A stretch of DNA of 64,000 nucleotides from Nocardia suismassiliense. GTDB taxonomy: Bacteria; Actinomycetota; Actinomycetes; Mycobacteriales; Mycobacteriaceae. Numbering within the stretch: the first letter of the stretch is position 1; each line of letters starts with the position of its first letter. The translations under genes were made by a program, and so were the position numbers. The notes below the pieces were generated by a model that made no database searches, was not told the origin of the DNA, and saw only the letters and a list, made by a program, of their open reading frames with translations. The stretch spans positions 2,463,507-2,527,506 of the forward strand of contig NZ_LT985361.1 of assembly GCF_900269665.1 (NCBI RefSeq), written 5' to 3'. This document shows positions 1-8,267 of the stretch, piece after piece.

Positions 1-1235
1 CCTACGCCGTGGTCCCGGCTTTGCGCGCAGCTCCCGAACTGGCCGCTCAGTACGAACCTTTGCTGTGCGCAAAGGAATACGACCCGGTCTTACGTGCGCC
101 GCTGTCCAAGCGCGGGCTGATCGCCGGAATGTCGATGACGGAAAAGCAAGGCGGCTCGGACGTTCGGGCGAATACCACCGCCGCCACCCGGATGTCGGAC
201 GGCACCTACCGGATCACCGGTCACAAGTGGTTCACCTCCGCGCCGATGTCCGATGTGTTCCTGGTGCTCGCGCAGGCGCCGGGCGGGCTGTCCTGCTTCT
301 TCGTCCCGCGCGTGCTGCCCGACGGCACCCGCAATACCTTTGCGCTGCAACGGCTCAAGGACAAGCTGGGCAACCACTCCAACGCCAGCAGCGAGGTCGA
401 ATACGACAACACCGTCGGCTGGCTGGTCGGCGACGAGGGCCGGGGTGTGCCGACGATCATCGAGATGGTCAACCTGACCCGCCTGGACTGCACCATCGGC
501 ACCGCCACCGCGATGCGCACCGGGGTCGCCGCGGCCGCGCACCATGCCGCGCACCGCAGCGCGTTCGGCGCGACGCTGGCCGATCAACCGCTGATGCGTA
601 ATGTGCTGGCCGATCTCGCGATCGAGGCGGAGGCGGCGACCACGGTCGCGCTGTGGCTGGCCGACCTCACCGATCGCGCGACGGCCGGCGAGGACGGCGC
701 CGACCAGTTGCGCCGGATCTCGTTGGCGGTGAGCAAATACTATGTGTGCAAACGTGGCCCGATCCACGCCGCCGAAGCGCTGGAATGCCTGGGCGGCAAC
801 GGATATGTCGAAGAATCGCGGATGCCGCGGTTGTATCGGGAAGCCCCGTTGATGTCCGTCTGGGAAGGGTCGGGCAATGTCGCGGCACTCGACACTCTGC
901 GTGCGATGGCCAAACAACCGGAAACCCTCGGCGCCTATTTCGACGAGGTCAAACGCGCGGCGGGCGCCGATGCGCACCTCGACGCCGCAATCACCCGGCT
1001 GGAGGGGCAATTCGGCGACTTCCACACCATCCAGCATCGCGCCCGCCGCATCGTCGGCGATATGGCGCAGGTACTGCAGGCGTCACTGCTTGTTCGCTTC
1101 GGTCATCCGGCCGTCGCGGATGCCTTCACCGTCAGCAGGCTCGGCGGTGAGCACGGCGATGTTTTCGGTACCTTGCCGACCGGTATCGACAGCGCGGCGA
1201 TCATTCAGCGCGCCACGCCCAAGACGAGCCGCTGA
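1..1235 (+). CDS. AidB-like acyl-CoA dehydrogenase (5' end outside window)
   Basis: The open frame runs in from the window edge (first whole codon at base 3), so about 130 N-terminal residues are missing compared with the roughly 540-residue AidB family. The visible 410 residues carry the acyl-CoA dehydrogenase signature GMSMTEKQGGSDV, the AidB-like stretch RLKDKLGNHSNAS and the C-terminal block CLGGNGYVEESRMPRLYRE followed by WEGSGN. Family members are FAD-binding cytosolic tetramers; E. coli AidB also binds DNA and belongs to the alkylation response. The true substrate here is unknown. It converges on a PaaX-type regulator 16 bases downstream. An internal GTG at base 9 is not a credible start because homology continues upstream of it. 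Family call is firm; a role in alkylation damage is only inferred. Confidence 0.92.
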   Translation, partial: YAVVPALRAAPELAAQYEPLLCAKEYDPVLRAPLSKRGLIAGMSMTEKQGGSDVRANTTAATRMSDGTYRITGHKWFTSAPMSDVFLVLAQAPGGLSCFFVPRVLPDGTRNTFALQRLKDKLGNHSNASSEVEYDNTVGWLVGDEGRGVPTIIEMVNLTRLDCTIGTATAMRTGVAAAAHHAAHRSAFGATLADQPLMRNVLADLAIEAEAATTVALWLADLTDRATAGEDGADQLRRISLAVSKYYVCKRGPIHAAEALECLGGNGYVEESRMPRLYREAPLMSVWEGSGNVAALDTLRAMAKQPETLGAYFDEVKRAAGADAHLDAAITRLEGQFGDFHTIQHRARRIVGDMAQVLQASLLVRFGHPAVADAFTVSRLGGEHGDVFGTLPTGIDSAAIIQRATPKTSR

Positions 1236-1251
1236 AACCGGCCGCGAGTTT

Positions 1252-1989
1252 TCAAGCGTCCGATGTGACGAGCAGGTGTTCGGCGAATGCCATGAATTCG
1301 GTACGGAACGCCGCGTATTCGGCGCGCAGCGCCAACCCGGGCCAGTCGGCGGGGAGCAGCGGATCGGGCAGCAAGGGATCATCGAGAATATGCCGCACCG
1401 CCGCTGCCGCCACCTCGAACCGCTCGCGCAGCGACGACGAACTAGCGAACTCGCCCAGCAACCGCTGCGCGTCCTGCGCCCAAAGCCGTGGCGCGAAAAG
1501 GGTTTCCGCCAGCACGACCGGCGAATCCTCGGGCGCCGCTGTGAACACCGAAACCCGCCTGCCTGCCTCCGGCCCGAGAACGATCTCGATGTTCGCGGGC
1601 CGGGTCCACACACCTTCGCGTAATTCGCCGAGTTTGCGGGCGCGCATGGTATCTCGGAACGCGGTCCGCGCGGGCGCGTCGTCACCGACGGCCGTCACCA
1701 CCGCCAGATACCATTCGCCGTCCCAAGCTTTCACGACGGGACTCACCGCCGCGTCCTGCCTGCGCTGGCGCTCGATCAAGCGATCCGAGAGCCGATATAT
1801 GCCGTTCGCGCGTTCCAGATCACCCATGGCAACCATCCGGGTCAGCGCGACCCGCACGGCCGATTGCTGCAGGCCCAGTTCCTCGGCCACCGAAACGATC
1901 CAGCTGACCGGGGCTTCCGCCGGATGCGCGCCGAGCAACGCACTCAGAATCGCCGACCGAGCGGTCAGCTTTCGCATGCGCTTCGCCAC
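1252..1989 (-). CDS. PaaX family transcriptional regulator
   Basis: A 245-residue cytosolic DNA-binding protein. Residues about 20-65 form a winged helix (WIVSVAEELGLQQSAVRVAL, then MVAMGDLER), followed by the PaaX middle and C-terminal domains (KAWDGEWYLAVV near residue 85; a helical C-terminus ending in FMAFAEHLLV). PaaX repressors sense aryl- or acyl-CoA thioesters and control catabolic operons. No phenylacetate genes are visible here; the nearest enzyme is the convergent acyl-CoA dehydrogenase, which suggests but does not prove an acyl-CoA ligand. The start at 1989 keeps the basic N-terminus MAKRMRKLT typical of the family. Confidence 0.9.
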   Translation of the reverse strand: MAKRMRKLTARSAILSALLGAHPAEAPVSWIVSVAEELGLQQSAVRVALTRMVAMGDLERANGIYRLSDRLIERQRRQDAAVSPVVKAWDGEWYLAVVTAVGDDAPARTAFRDTMRARKLGELREGVWTRPANIEIVLGPEAGRRVSVFTAAPEDSPVVLAETLFAPRLWAQDAQRLLGEFASSSSLRERFEVAAAAVRHILDDPLLPDPLLPADWPGLALRAEYAAFRTEFMAFAEHLLVTSDA

Positions 1990-2144
1990 ACACCCCGTCC
2001 TCTCCGCGTCACGCTCGGCCGAACTCCGGCCGACGAACCCGAAATTCTACCGACGCGAGTGCCGGGACCGCCGTGCGACATCGCCGCCGGAACTCCCTTG
2101 AACTGGCGATGTGCTCCGGCCGAGGTCCGATTCCTCCGGTTTCG

Positions 2145-2477
2145 CTAGTTCGCGTTGTTATATGCCGCGACAATGTCGGCGGGGATCCGGCCGCGGGTCG
2201 ATACGTTGTGCCCGTTCTTCCTGGCCCATTCCCGGATCGCCGCTGTTTGCTCGCGATCGGTCGCGGAAGTCGCTTTACCGCTGCCTTTGCGCTTCGCCCG
2301 TCCGGTCTTGCGCGCTTTTTCCGCCCAGGGCTCCAGGGTCACCCGCAGCTTGCCCGCGTTCTTGGTGGACAGATCGATCTCGTAGGCCACGCCATCGATC
2401 GAAAATTGAACTGTTTCATTCGCTTTCGACTTGCCGTCGTAGTCGTCGACCAGGGTGACGGTGACTTTCTTGGCCAT
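2145..2477 (-). CDS. lsr2: Lsr2 nucleoid-associated protein
   Basis: A 110-residue actinobacterial H-NS analogue that bridges AT-rich DNA and silences horizontally acquired or stress genes. The N-terminal dimerisation domain begins [15 protein letters not shown] and continues with [14 protein letters not shown]; the C-terminal DNA-binding domain contains [20 protein letters not shown], including the RGR motif that enters the minor groove. I place the start at 2477 because MAKK is the conserved N-terminus and an AAAGGA ribosome site lies about 8 bases before it; an in-frame start eight codons upstream gives a non-conserved leader. Most mycolata carry one main lsr2 copy, and whether this is the main one cannot be told from the window. 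Confidence 0.97.
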   Translation of the reverse strand: MAKKVTVTLVDDYDGKSKANETVQFSIDGVAYEIDLSTKNAGKLRVTLEPWAEKARKTGRAKRKGSGKATSATDREQTAAIREWARKNGHNVSTRGRIPADIVAAYNNAN

Positions 2478-2509
2478 GGGATGCGTCCTTTGCGTAGTCA
2501 CGAGTAATT

Positions 2510-2540
2510 GCTCGAAATACTAATACCGTATCGCATCGAA
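2510..2540 (-). promoter_or_regulatory. AT-rich upstream region of lsr2
   Basis: The stretch just upstream of lsr2 is unusually AT-rich for this genome and on the minus strand reads GATACGGTATTAGTATTTCG. It could hold the -10 region and a self-binding site, since Lsr2 binds AT-rich DNA. No clear -35 box is visible. Confidence 0.35.
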
Positions 2541-2599
2541 CTCGGCGAGGAGAAAAGTACTGTGCCGCACAACTGCACGATCATCGCCGGGTGCGCTAC

Positions 2600-3472
2600 T
2601 CAGCGCAGCGATTCCGCCGCTGTCGCGGCTATCGAAGCGGCCACCGCGCTCAATGCCGGTGAGTCGAGCCGCCATTGCTGCCAGTACAGCGGGACATCGA
2701 TGAATGCCGCGCCATCGATGGGCACCAGCTCGGTGGTAGGAAAATTGCGGGATTGCAGGTCCGGCAACATGCCCCAGCCCAATCCGAGCCGGACCGCCGC
2801 CAGGAAACCGGCCGAAGACGGAACGTAATGCCGCGGCGGATCGAGGGGTTGACGGCTGCGGCGGCGCAGGTGCCGGTCTTGCAGATCGTCTTTGCGATCG
2901 AATAGCACCACCGGTGCCGTCGCATAAGCCTTGGCGGTCGCGCCGTCGCCGAACCAGGTGCGCGCGAAGCGCGGTTCGGCCATCGGCCGGTAGCGCATCG
3001 CGCCGAGCCGTTCGACTTTGCAGCCCTGCACCGGTGCGGCGGTGGCGGTGATCGCCGCCATGACCGTGCCGTCACGGAGCAGCCGGGTGGTGTGTTCCTC
3101 GTCCTCGCGGTGGATGTCGAAACAGACGCCGGTCGGCGCGGCGGCCAGCGCGGGCAGCACCCAGGTTTCCAGTGAATCGGCATTGACCGCGATGGGCAGC
3201 CGGGCCGGCCGGTGCGCCTCGCCGAGTTCGCGGGCGGTGTCGACGGCGAGCAACTCGATCTGCCTGGCCAGCCGCAGCACCGCGAGCCCGGATTCGGTGG
3301 CGCGCACCGGTTTTGTGCGCTGTAGCAAGACACGGCCCGCCGCGTCCTCCAGCGCCTTGATTCGTTGGCTGATCGCGGACGGCGTGATCCGCAAGCTCTT
3401 CGCCGCGGCGTCGAAGGTGCCCTCGGTGACCGCCGCGTTCAACGCGCGGAGCTGATCCAACTGGAGATCCAT
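2600..3472 (-). CDS. lysG: LysG/ArgP-type LysR regulator
   Basis: A 290-residue LysR regulator. The HTH is at residues about 5-60 (LDQLRALNAAVTEGTFDAAA, then LRITPSAISQRIKALED), followed by a periplasmic-binding-like effector domain with ArgP-type features (NADSLETWVLPAL; VLFDRKDDLQD). Characterised LysG and ArgP proteins bind basic amino acids and activate the adjacent lysE or argO exporter. The gene is divergent from a lysE gene 67 bases away, which matches that arrangement exactly. I use ATG 3472 because it gives the conserved MDLQLDQLRAL start; longer in-frame leaders run into the exporter gene and are not conserved. Confidence 0.93.
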   Translation of the reverse strand: MDLQLDQLRALNAAVTEGTFDAAAKSLRITPSAISQRIKALEDAAGRVLLQRTKPVRATESGLAVLRLARQIELLAVDTARELGEAHRPARLPIAVNADSLETWVLPALAAAPTGVCFDIHREDEEHTTRLLRDGTVMAAITATAAPVQGCKVERLGAMRYRPMAEPRFARTWFGDGATAKAYATAPVVLFDRKDDLQDRHLRRRSRQPLDPPRHYVPSSAGFLAAVRLGLGWGMLPDLQSRNFPTTELVPIDGAAFIDVPLYWQQWRLDSPALSAVAASIAATAAESLR

Positions 3473-3539
3473 GTTAAGGAATCGTAATGGTAGTGCAGAA
3501 ACTTTAGTTTGCCTGGAGATAATGTGCTGCTTAGCGTCG
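3473..3539. promoter_or_regulatory. lysG-lysE divergent promoter region
   Basis: This 67-base gap is AT-rich compared with its flanks and must hold both promoters and the LysG binding site. A -10-like TAATGT (3520-3525) suits an alternative lysE start; TACGAT is readable on the minus strand for lysG. No single operator can be fixed by eye. Confidence 0.5.
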
Positions 3540-4178
3540 ATGAATATGAACGTTTCCTCGGCGGCCGTGGCGGCCCTTTCCGGTCTCGGCGTCGGACTCT
3601 CGCTGATCGTGGCCATCGGTGCGCAGAACGCGTTCGTGCTGCGCCAAGGCGTGCGCAGGCAGCACGTCTTCGCGGTGGTCGTGGTGTGCGCGCTGTCGGA
3701 CGTCGTGCTGATCGCCGCGGGCGTCGCCGGATTCGGCGCGGTCGTGCACTCGGTGCCCGGGGTGCTCACGGTGGTTCGCTATGCGGGCGCCGTGTTCCTG
3801 CTCGGTTACGCCGCCCTCGCGGCCCGCCGGGCATTCGGGTCGGCGACGCTCGCCGCCGGATCGACCGGTGGGACGGTCGCTCTGGGTGCCACCGTCGCCA
3901 CCTGTCTCGCCCTGACCTGGCTGAACCCGCACGTCTATCTGGACACTGTGGTGCTGCTGGGTTCCATTGCGAGTACCTACGCCGCCCCCGACCGATGGTT
4001 CCTCGGTGCGGGCGCGATGCTCGGCAGCATCGTCTGGTTCACCGCCCTGGGTTACGGCGCTCGTCTGCTCGGCCCGCTGTTCGCGCGTCCGGTCGCCTGG
4101 CGCGTGCTGGATTCCGTCATCGCCGTGGTGATGACGCTGCTGGCGGCAGGGCTGGTGCTGGCCGGGCCGTCGGCGTGA
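3540..4178 (+). CDS. lysE: LysE/ArgO family amino-acid exporter
   Basis: A 212-residue inner-membrane protein with about six hydrophobic helices. The LysE signature is GLGVGLSLIVAIGAQNAFVL followed by RQGVRR in the first helix and loop; a second conserved block LTWLNPHVYLDTVVLLG lies mid-protein. Family members export lysine, arginine or other basic amino acids when intracellular levels rise. The divergent LysG gene supports that substrate range. ATG 3540 gives the normal short N-terminus, but an in-frame ATG at 3522 lies 3 bases after GGAG and cannot be excluded. Neither start has an ideal ribosome site, so a leaderless message is possible. Confidence 0.9.
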   Translation: MNMNVSSAAVAALSGLGVGLSLIVAIGAQNAFVLRQGVRRQHVFAVVVVCALSDVVLIAAGVAGFGAVVHSVPGVLTVVRYAGAVFLLGYAALAARRAFGSATLAAGSTGGTVALGATVATCLALTWLNPHVYLDTVVLLGSIASTYAAPDRWFLGAGAMLGSIVWFTALGYGARLLGPLFARPVAWRVLDSVIAVVMTLLAAGLVLAGPSA

Positions 4179-4325
4179 CGTCGACCTTCGGGCGAACGAA
4201 ATCCGGCGTGTCGCAGCCGAAACCCGAATGTTGCCGGCACGCGGCTTACGAGTGTTGTTCAGCGGCAACCCGGTTGGCTACCGCGTCGGCGTGACGCGAG
4301 ACACAGCCCGCACCGTGTCCGTAAC

Positions 4326-4351
4326 CGATTGGAGCCGAGAGGGCCGGGTAT
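4326..4351 (+). promoter_or_regulatory. SigF/SigB-type promoter candidate upstream of csbD
   Basis: GATT (4327-4330), 15 bases, then GGGTAT (4346-4351) resembles the actinobacterial SigF/sigma-B promoter (G-N-N-T-T or GTTT, 14-17 bases, GGGTAT). The same GATT-15-GGGTAT spacing occurs before the anti-SigF gene in this window. CsbD genes are classical general-stress targets. Confidence 0.5.
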
Positions 4352-4392
4352 GCGGCGAATGACCGCCCACACCCCTAGTTGGAGGAGTAGTC

Positions 4393-4644
4393 ATGACCAA
4401 GCACGACAGCGGACCGCGCGAGGCCGTCGAGGGCGTCGTCGAAGATGTCAAGGGCAAGGCCAAGGAAGCCGCGGGCATCGTTACCGGGAACGAAGGCCTG
4501 AAGAGCGAGGGCCGCGCCCAGCAGGATAAGGCCGAGTCCGAGCGTGAGGCCGCCAAGAAGGAAGCCGAGGCCGAGAAGGCCCGCGCCGAGGCCAACCTCG
4601 ATGAGGCTCGGCAGAGCGCTTACGAGGGTGGCAAGGATTCCTAG
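4393..4644 (+). CDS. CsbD family stress protein
   Basis: An 83-residue, highly charged soluble protein. The CsbD core (EAVEGVVEDVKGKAKEAAG, then NEGLKSEGRAQQDKAE) is followed by an Ala/Glu/Lys-rich amphipathic tail of about 35 residues (ESEREAAKKEAEAEKARAEA) likely to be a single long helix, which makes it longer than typical CsbD proteins of about 60 residues. CsbD genes are under general-stress sigma control; the molecular function is unknown. The start has a strong GGAGGAG ribosome site 5 bases before it. A SigF-like promoter lies about 40 bases upstream, and a second CsbD gene lies at 35150. Confidence 0.9.
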   Translation: MTKHDSGPREAVEGVVEDVKGKAKEAAGIVTGNEGLKSEGRAQQDKAESEREAAKKEAEAEKARAEANLDEARQSAYEGGKDS

Positions 4645-4658
4645 TCGCAACGTTTCTT

Positions 4659-4700
4659 CGGCGGCGTGGGGACGGCCTATTCCCACGCCGCCGATTTATG
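4659..4700. terminator. Hairpin terminator between csbD and the flavin monooxygenase gene
   Basis: A perfect 12-bp stem (CGGCGGCGTGGG at 4659-4670 with CCCACGCCGCCG at 4682-4693), an 11-base loop, then ATTTAT. It sits between two convergent genes and probably ends transcription of csbD; it overlaps the stop of the opposite gene. Confidence 0.7.
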
Positions 4701-5724
4701 TTGCGCTGCGGAACATTTGAGCGGCTGCGGCCCGCTCGGTGAGAATTTCTCGCCGACGCTCGGCCATGGCCGCGGCGGGTGAACGGCCACCGATGATGGC
4801 TTCGGCGAGTGCCGCCGCATCCTCGATGGCGTCGCGGGCGCCCACGCCCGCAGCCGGTGTGATCGCGTGGTCGGCATCGCCGCACAGGATCACCGGGGCC
4901 TGGGGTGCCCGCGCGTCGGCAAGCGGCACGGTGCGCGCATTGGAGACATGCACGGTGCCTGTGGCAGCCAGCATGGCTTCGACAAGTTCGGGAATCGCGG
5001 TGCTGCCGACCAGAATTGGTTCCGTCCACCGGTCGATCGGCTGAGACCCTACCTCGGCTACGGGGAGCGGTGCCCGGGTGAGGCGAGTGAACCACAGCGA
5101 TACCTCGCTGTTCCAGAAGTGCCCGAAGGTACTGACGGGCCTGCCTTCGTCGTCCAGGCGACGGTGGAAGTGCAGCACGGACGGTTCGGTGCTCGGCTGG
5201 ATCGGCCGGTCGGTGATGCCGTAAACGACGATCTGACCGGCATATTCGGCCGCGCGCTCGGGTTCGAGGCGCTGGCGCGCGAGCGAATCGATGCCGTCGG
5301 CGGCGATGATCACGTCATCGGACGGCAATAAATTCTTTCCGCTGAGCAGTGTCCCGTCGGCACTGTCCAGCTCGGTGACGGGAGTGTCGTAGTGGATGGC
5401 AGCCGTTGTGGCAGCGGCGAATTCGGTCAGTACTCGCATGAGGTCGGCGCGCAGGTACATCCGGCGACCGGCGCCGGCGCCGCCGCGCACCACCCTGGCC
5501 CGATCGGCCGCGCGCAGCTCGGCCAGCGGAGGAGACGCCGCATGCAGCCGGTCGACGTCGACGCCCAACCGCGCCAGGGCGGTATGTGCCCGAGCATCCA
5601 GTGCCAGAAAGGCTCCCGCACCGACGGCCGGTTGGCTTTCGTACACCGTGACGGGGTGGTTCGCGCGTGCCAGCGCGCCGGCCAGCAACGTGCCCGCGAT
5701 GCCACCGCCGATGATCGTGACCAT
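4696..5724 (-). CDS. FAD-dependent aromatic-type monooxygenase
   Basis: A 342-residue flavoprotein of the p-hydroxybenzoate hydroxylase fold. The N-terminal dinucleotide motif is IIGGGIAGTLLAGALARANH, ending in the acidic residue of VYE (residues about 4-30); a GD motif near residue 278 reads LCGDADHAITPAAGVGARDA. Such enzymes use NAD(P)H and oxygen to hydroxylate or epoxidise aromatic or polyketide substrates, and antibiotic-inactivating members exist. No dedicated reductase or pathway genes adjoin it, so the substrate is unknown. The family often reaches 370-400 residues, so this copy is compact at its C-terminus. Confidence 0.87.
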   Translation of the reverse strand: MVTIIGGGIAGTLLAGALARANHPVTVYESQPAVGAGAFLALDARAHTALARLGVDVDRLHAASPPLAELRAADRARVVRGGAGAGRRMYLRADLMRVLTEFAAATTAAIHYDTPVTELDSADGTLLSGKNLLPSDDVIIAADGIDSLARQRLEPERAAEYAGQIVVYGITDRPIQPSTEPSVLHFHRRLDDEGRPVSTFGHFWNSEVSLWFTRLTRAPLPVAEVGSQPIDRWTEPILVGSTAIPELVEAMLAATGTVHVSNARTVPLADARAPQAPVILCGDADHAITPAAGVGARDAIEDAAALAEAIIGGRSPAAAMAERRREILTERAAAAQMFRSAT

Positions 5725-5796
5725 GCACCCACCTTAGGTCGCCCGATCCGGGTGCGGCGCAGTCTCGTACCCGGATCGAGCGAGCCGGCCAGGCGA

Positions 5797-7011
5797 TCAG
5801 CAGTCGGTAGGCGCCGGTACGCCGCGCAACCGTTCGTCGAGCCACGCCATCGCAGCCGGTGCGCCGAGCACCGCGGTGGTCAGATGGTCCGGGCTCGGAA
5901 TCAGCTCCGATTCGACCCGCACTCCCGCCGCACAGTACCGCCGCACCGTATTGTCGATCGACGCCACCGGAATCAGCACGTCCTCCCGCGAACGCCATTG
6001 GTAGATAGGCATTTTCGGCACACCCTCGTAGAGCTCCAGACTGTTCTCCTCGAGCACGGCTCGGGCGCTCGGATCCTCGGCCAGCGAGGTGGAGCTGGCC
6101 ACGTCGAGGACGCTGCGGCCGGCCCCGGCCGCCAGGATTTCGTTGGTGCAGCCGTTGGCGATCTGGTCGCGGATCGCCAGGCCCGCAGCGTTCAGGCTGT
6201 CGCTGATCGGCAGTCGCGTCGGGTACTCCCGCTCCAGTCCGATGGCCGCGGCGAAGGCCAGCCCGAACGCCGGATGCCTGGAGTAGCCCAGGCCCTCGGT
6301 CATTTTCACCAGGTTCATCGGAACGCCACCCTCGGCCGCGCCGACGATCTCGAGTTCCGGGGCGTAGGTCGGCGCGAGCGCGGCCGCCCAGCCCGTCGCC
6401 ATGCCGCCGCCGGAATAGCCGAACATCGCCACCGGGCTCTCGGCGACACCGAGTTCGGCGACCTGACGGGCCGCCCGGATGCCGTCCAGCGTGATCATTC
6501 CGCCCAGCTGGGCCGCCCCGTAGGCGCTGGTCGGCCCGAGATGGTCGGGCAGCGCCACCGACCAGCCGCGCAGCAGCACCGCGTTGAGGGCGGGCGCCTC
6601 GCGCACGGCGAGATTCGGATCGGCCGTGTAGAGCACCCGCGAGACAGCGCACTGGGCGCCGAGGCCGTTGATGATGTGCTGATAGGACAGCAGCGGCGCG
6701 CCCAGCACATGGTCGGGCGGGGTCAGCACGGTAGTGGTGGCCGCGATCGGGTGGCCCGCCGAATTGGTGGACCGGAACTTGACCATCGTGACAGTGGTGC
6801 CGGGAAAGCCGATCAACGGTGGCATCGGGCGCACACCGAGCACGTCGCCGGGTTTCGTGCGATCCAGGTCTGCGGGTGCGGCGTAGAAGGGATCCGGGTC
6901 CGGCACCGGGTAGATCGGTTGTGCCGCAGCGGTACCCGGCACGACGGCCACGTGGGCCACCGAAATCAACAGGGCGGCAACGGCGAGCGCGGGGCGGATG
7001 TGTGCAAGCAT
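5797..7011 (-). CDS. Secreted LIP-family lipase (first copy)
   Basis: A 404-residue secreted serine hydrolase of the LIP (secretory lipase) family. A signal peptide (MLAHIRPALAVAALLIS, with hydrophobic residues running to an Ala-rich cleavage region near residue 30) precedes YPVPDPDPFYAAP. The nucleophile is Ser200 in GYSGGG (residues 198-203); the likely acid is the Asp of REDVLIP and the His is His376 in PSPDHL. LIP proteins hydrolyse triacylglycerols or other esters outside the cell. ATG 7011 gives a proper signal peptide; an upstream in-frame start adds 17 polar residues. A paralogue of similar length lies at 20671. Confidence 0.92.
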   Translation of the reverse strand: MLAHIRPALAVAALLISVAHVAVVPGTAAAQPIYPVPDPDPFYAAPADLDRTKPGDVLGVRPMPPLIGFPGTTVTMVKFRSTNSAGHPIAATTTVLTPPDHVLGAPLLSYQHIINGLGAQCAVSRVLYTADPNLAVREAPALNAVLLRGWSVALPDHLGPTSAYGAAQLGGMITLDGIRAARQVAELGVAESPVAMFGYSGGGMATGWAAALAPTYAPELEIVGAAEGGVPMNLVKMTEGLGYSRHPAFGLAFAAAIGLEREYPTRLPISDSLNAAGLAIRDQIANGCTNEILAAGAGRSVLDVASSTSLAEDPSARAVLEENSLELYEGVPKMPIYQWRSREDVLIPVASIDNTVRRYCAAGVRVESELIPSPDHLTTAVLGAPAAMAWLDERLRGVPAPTDC

Positions 7012-7244
7012 GGCGATGAGCGACTCCCATTCATCACGACATTCACGGGGATTGTTGGGCATGTGGAAAGTCGAATAATCCGAAATTCAGCCGTGAATAA
7101 TCGCCCGGCCGGTGTTCGGACGAGCGACACGATATGGGAAAAAGGGAAAGGCGAGCGGGAGCCGCGCCGTGCGGGCTGGCCGACCCCGGGCCGGGCGTCC
7201 CGGCAGCGCCGCACGGTTGCCGGTCGGCCGGTTACGGTGGCCTG

Positions 7245-8267
7245 GTGATGCTGCTCGTGGTCGGCCTCGGTCTGTTGGGTGTGTTCTTACTGCGGTTCCG
7301 CAGCGATCGTCGGCGGCTGAGCAACGGCGTGTTTCTGCTGCTCGGGCTGGCCTTCGCCGGTGTGTGGCTGATCGGCTCCGGCGCCAAGGGTGACCTGCCG
7401 GTGGTGCTGGCCGGCCTGCTCCTGCTGTTGTCGCCGCTGCTCGTGCTGGTGCTCGCCGGTTTGCTGATGGTCAACGGCGGCCAGATGGTTCGCCGGGAAG
7501 GATTGCGTATCGCGAATCTGCTCCCGCTCGGACTCGGCGTCGCTCTGCTCGTGCCCTATGTGTGGCTCGCGGTGGCCATTTTCACCGGCGATATCTGGGT
7601 GGTCGTGATTTTGGCGTCGGTGACCATGGCGGTGAGCTACATCGGATTCCTGTTCGCCAGTTTCCTGCTGTATTCGCTGTTTTACGGGGCATTGCCCTAC
7701 CGGCCCGGCATGGACGCGATCGTGGTGCACGGCTCCGGCCTGGTCGGCGCGCGGGTGCCGCCGCTGCTCGCCAGCCGCCTGGATCGGGCCATCGAGGTGT
7801 ACCGCGCCGAGCTCGCGGCAGGCCGCAGGCCACTGCTGATCACCAGTGGCGGTAAGGGGTCCGACGAGTCCGTGTCGGAGGCCTCGGCGATGGCGAGCTA
7901 CCTCGTCGACAACGGGGTGCCCGCCGACGCCGTTGTGCAGGAGGACCGTTCGACGACCACGCGGGAAAACCTGCTCTTCACCAAGCGGCTACTGGGCGAG
8001 CGCGGCGCATCCACCCGAATGGTGCTGGTGACCAGCAACTTTCACATCCTGCGCACGGCGATCCTGGCTCGCCGCCTCGAGCTCGACGCCGAGGTGACCG
8101 GTTCGCGGACGGCGTTCTACTACCTGCCCTCGGCGATTCTGCGCGAGTTCGCCGCGATCGTCGTGGCCTACAAGTGGGTCAATGTGCTCACCTGTGCCGC
8201 GCTGATGGCGCTGCCGGTGCTCGCGCTACTGCTCACCCGCGATATGCCGCACCACTACGGGGACTGA
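7245..8267 (+). CDS. YdcF/DUF218-type membrane protein
   Basis: About 340 residues. The N-terminal 160 residues hold five or six membrane helices (LLVVGLGLLGVFLLR; a Leu-rich stretch around residue 60; VALLVPYVWLAVAIF), followed by a cytoplasmic-type DUF218 domain with MDAIVVHGSGL, LLITSGGKGSDESVSEA, TRENLLFTKRLL and VLVTSNFHILRTAI. A last hydrophobic helix sits at the C-terminus. DUF218 proteins such as SanA and ElyC are linked to envelope barrier function; YdcF binds SAM. The GTG at 7245 or ATG at 7248 gives a normal membrane start; longer in-frame frames add Pro/Arg-rich residues. Its 3' end overlaps the opposite SDR gene by 13 bases. Confidence 0.85.
   Translation: MMLLVVGLGLLGVFLLRFRSDRRRLSNGVFLLLGLAFAGVWLIGSGAKGDLPVVLAGLLLLLSPLLVLVLAGLLMVNGGQMVRREGLRIANLLPLGLGVALLVPYVWLAVAIFTGDIWVVVILASVTMAVSYIGFLFASFLLYSLFYGALPYRPGMDAIVVHGSGLVGARVPPLLASRLDRAIEVYRAELAAGRRPLLITSGGKGSDESVSEASAMASYLVDNGVPADAVVQEDRSTTTRENLLFTKRLLGERGASTRMVLVTSNFHILRTAILARRLELDAEVTGSRTAFYYLPSAILREFAAIVVAYKWVNVLTCAALMALPVLALLLTRDMPHHYGD

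Noticed and set aside
5315..7030. 571-codon minus-strand frame and a 618-codon plus-strand frame over the same DNA
   Set aside because: Both are shadows of the monooxygenase and LIP lipase genes; no domain and strongly biased composition.
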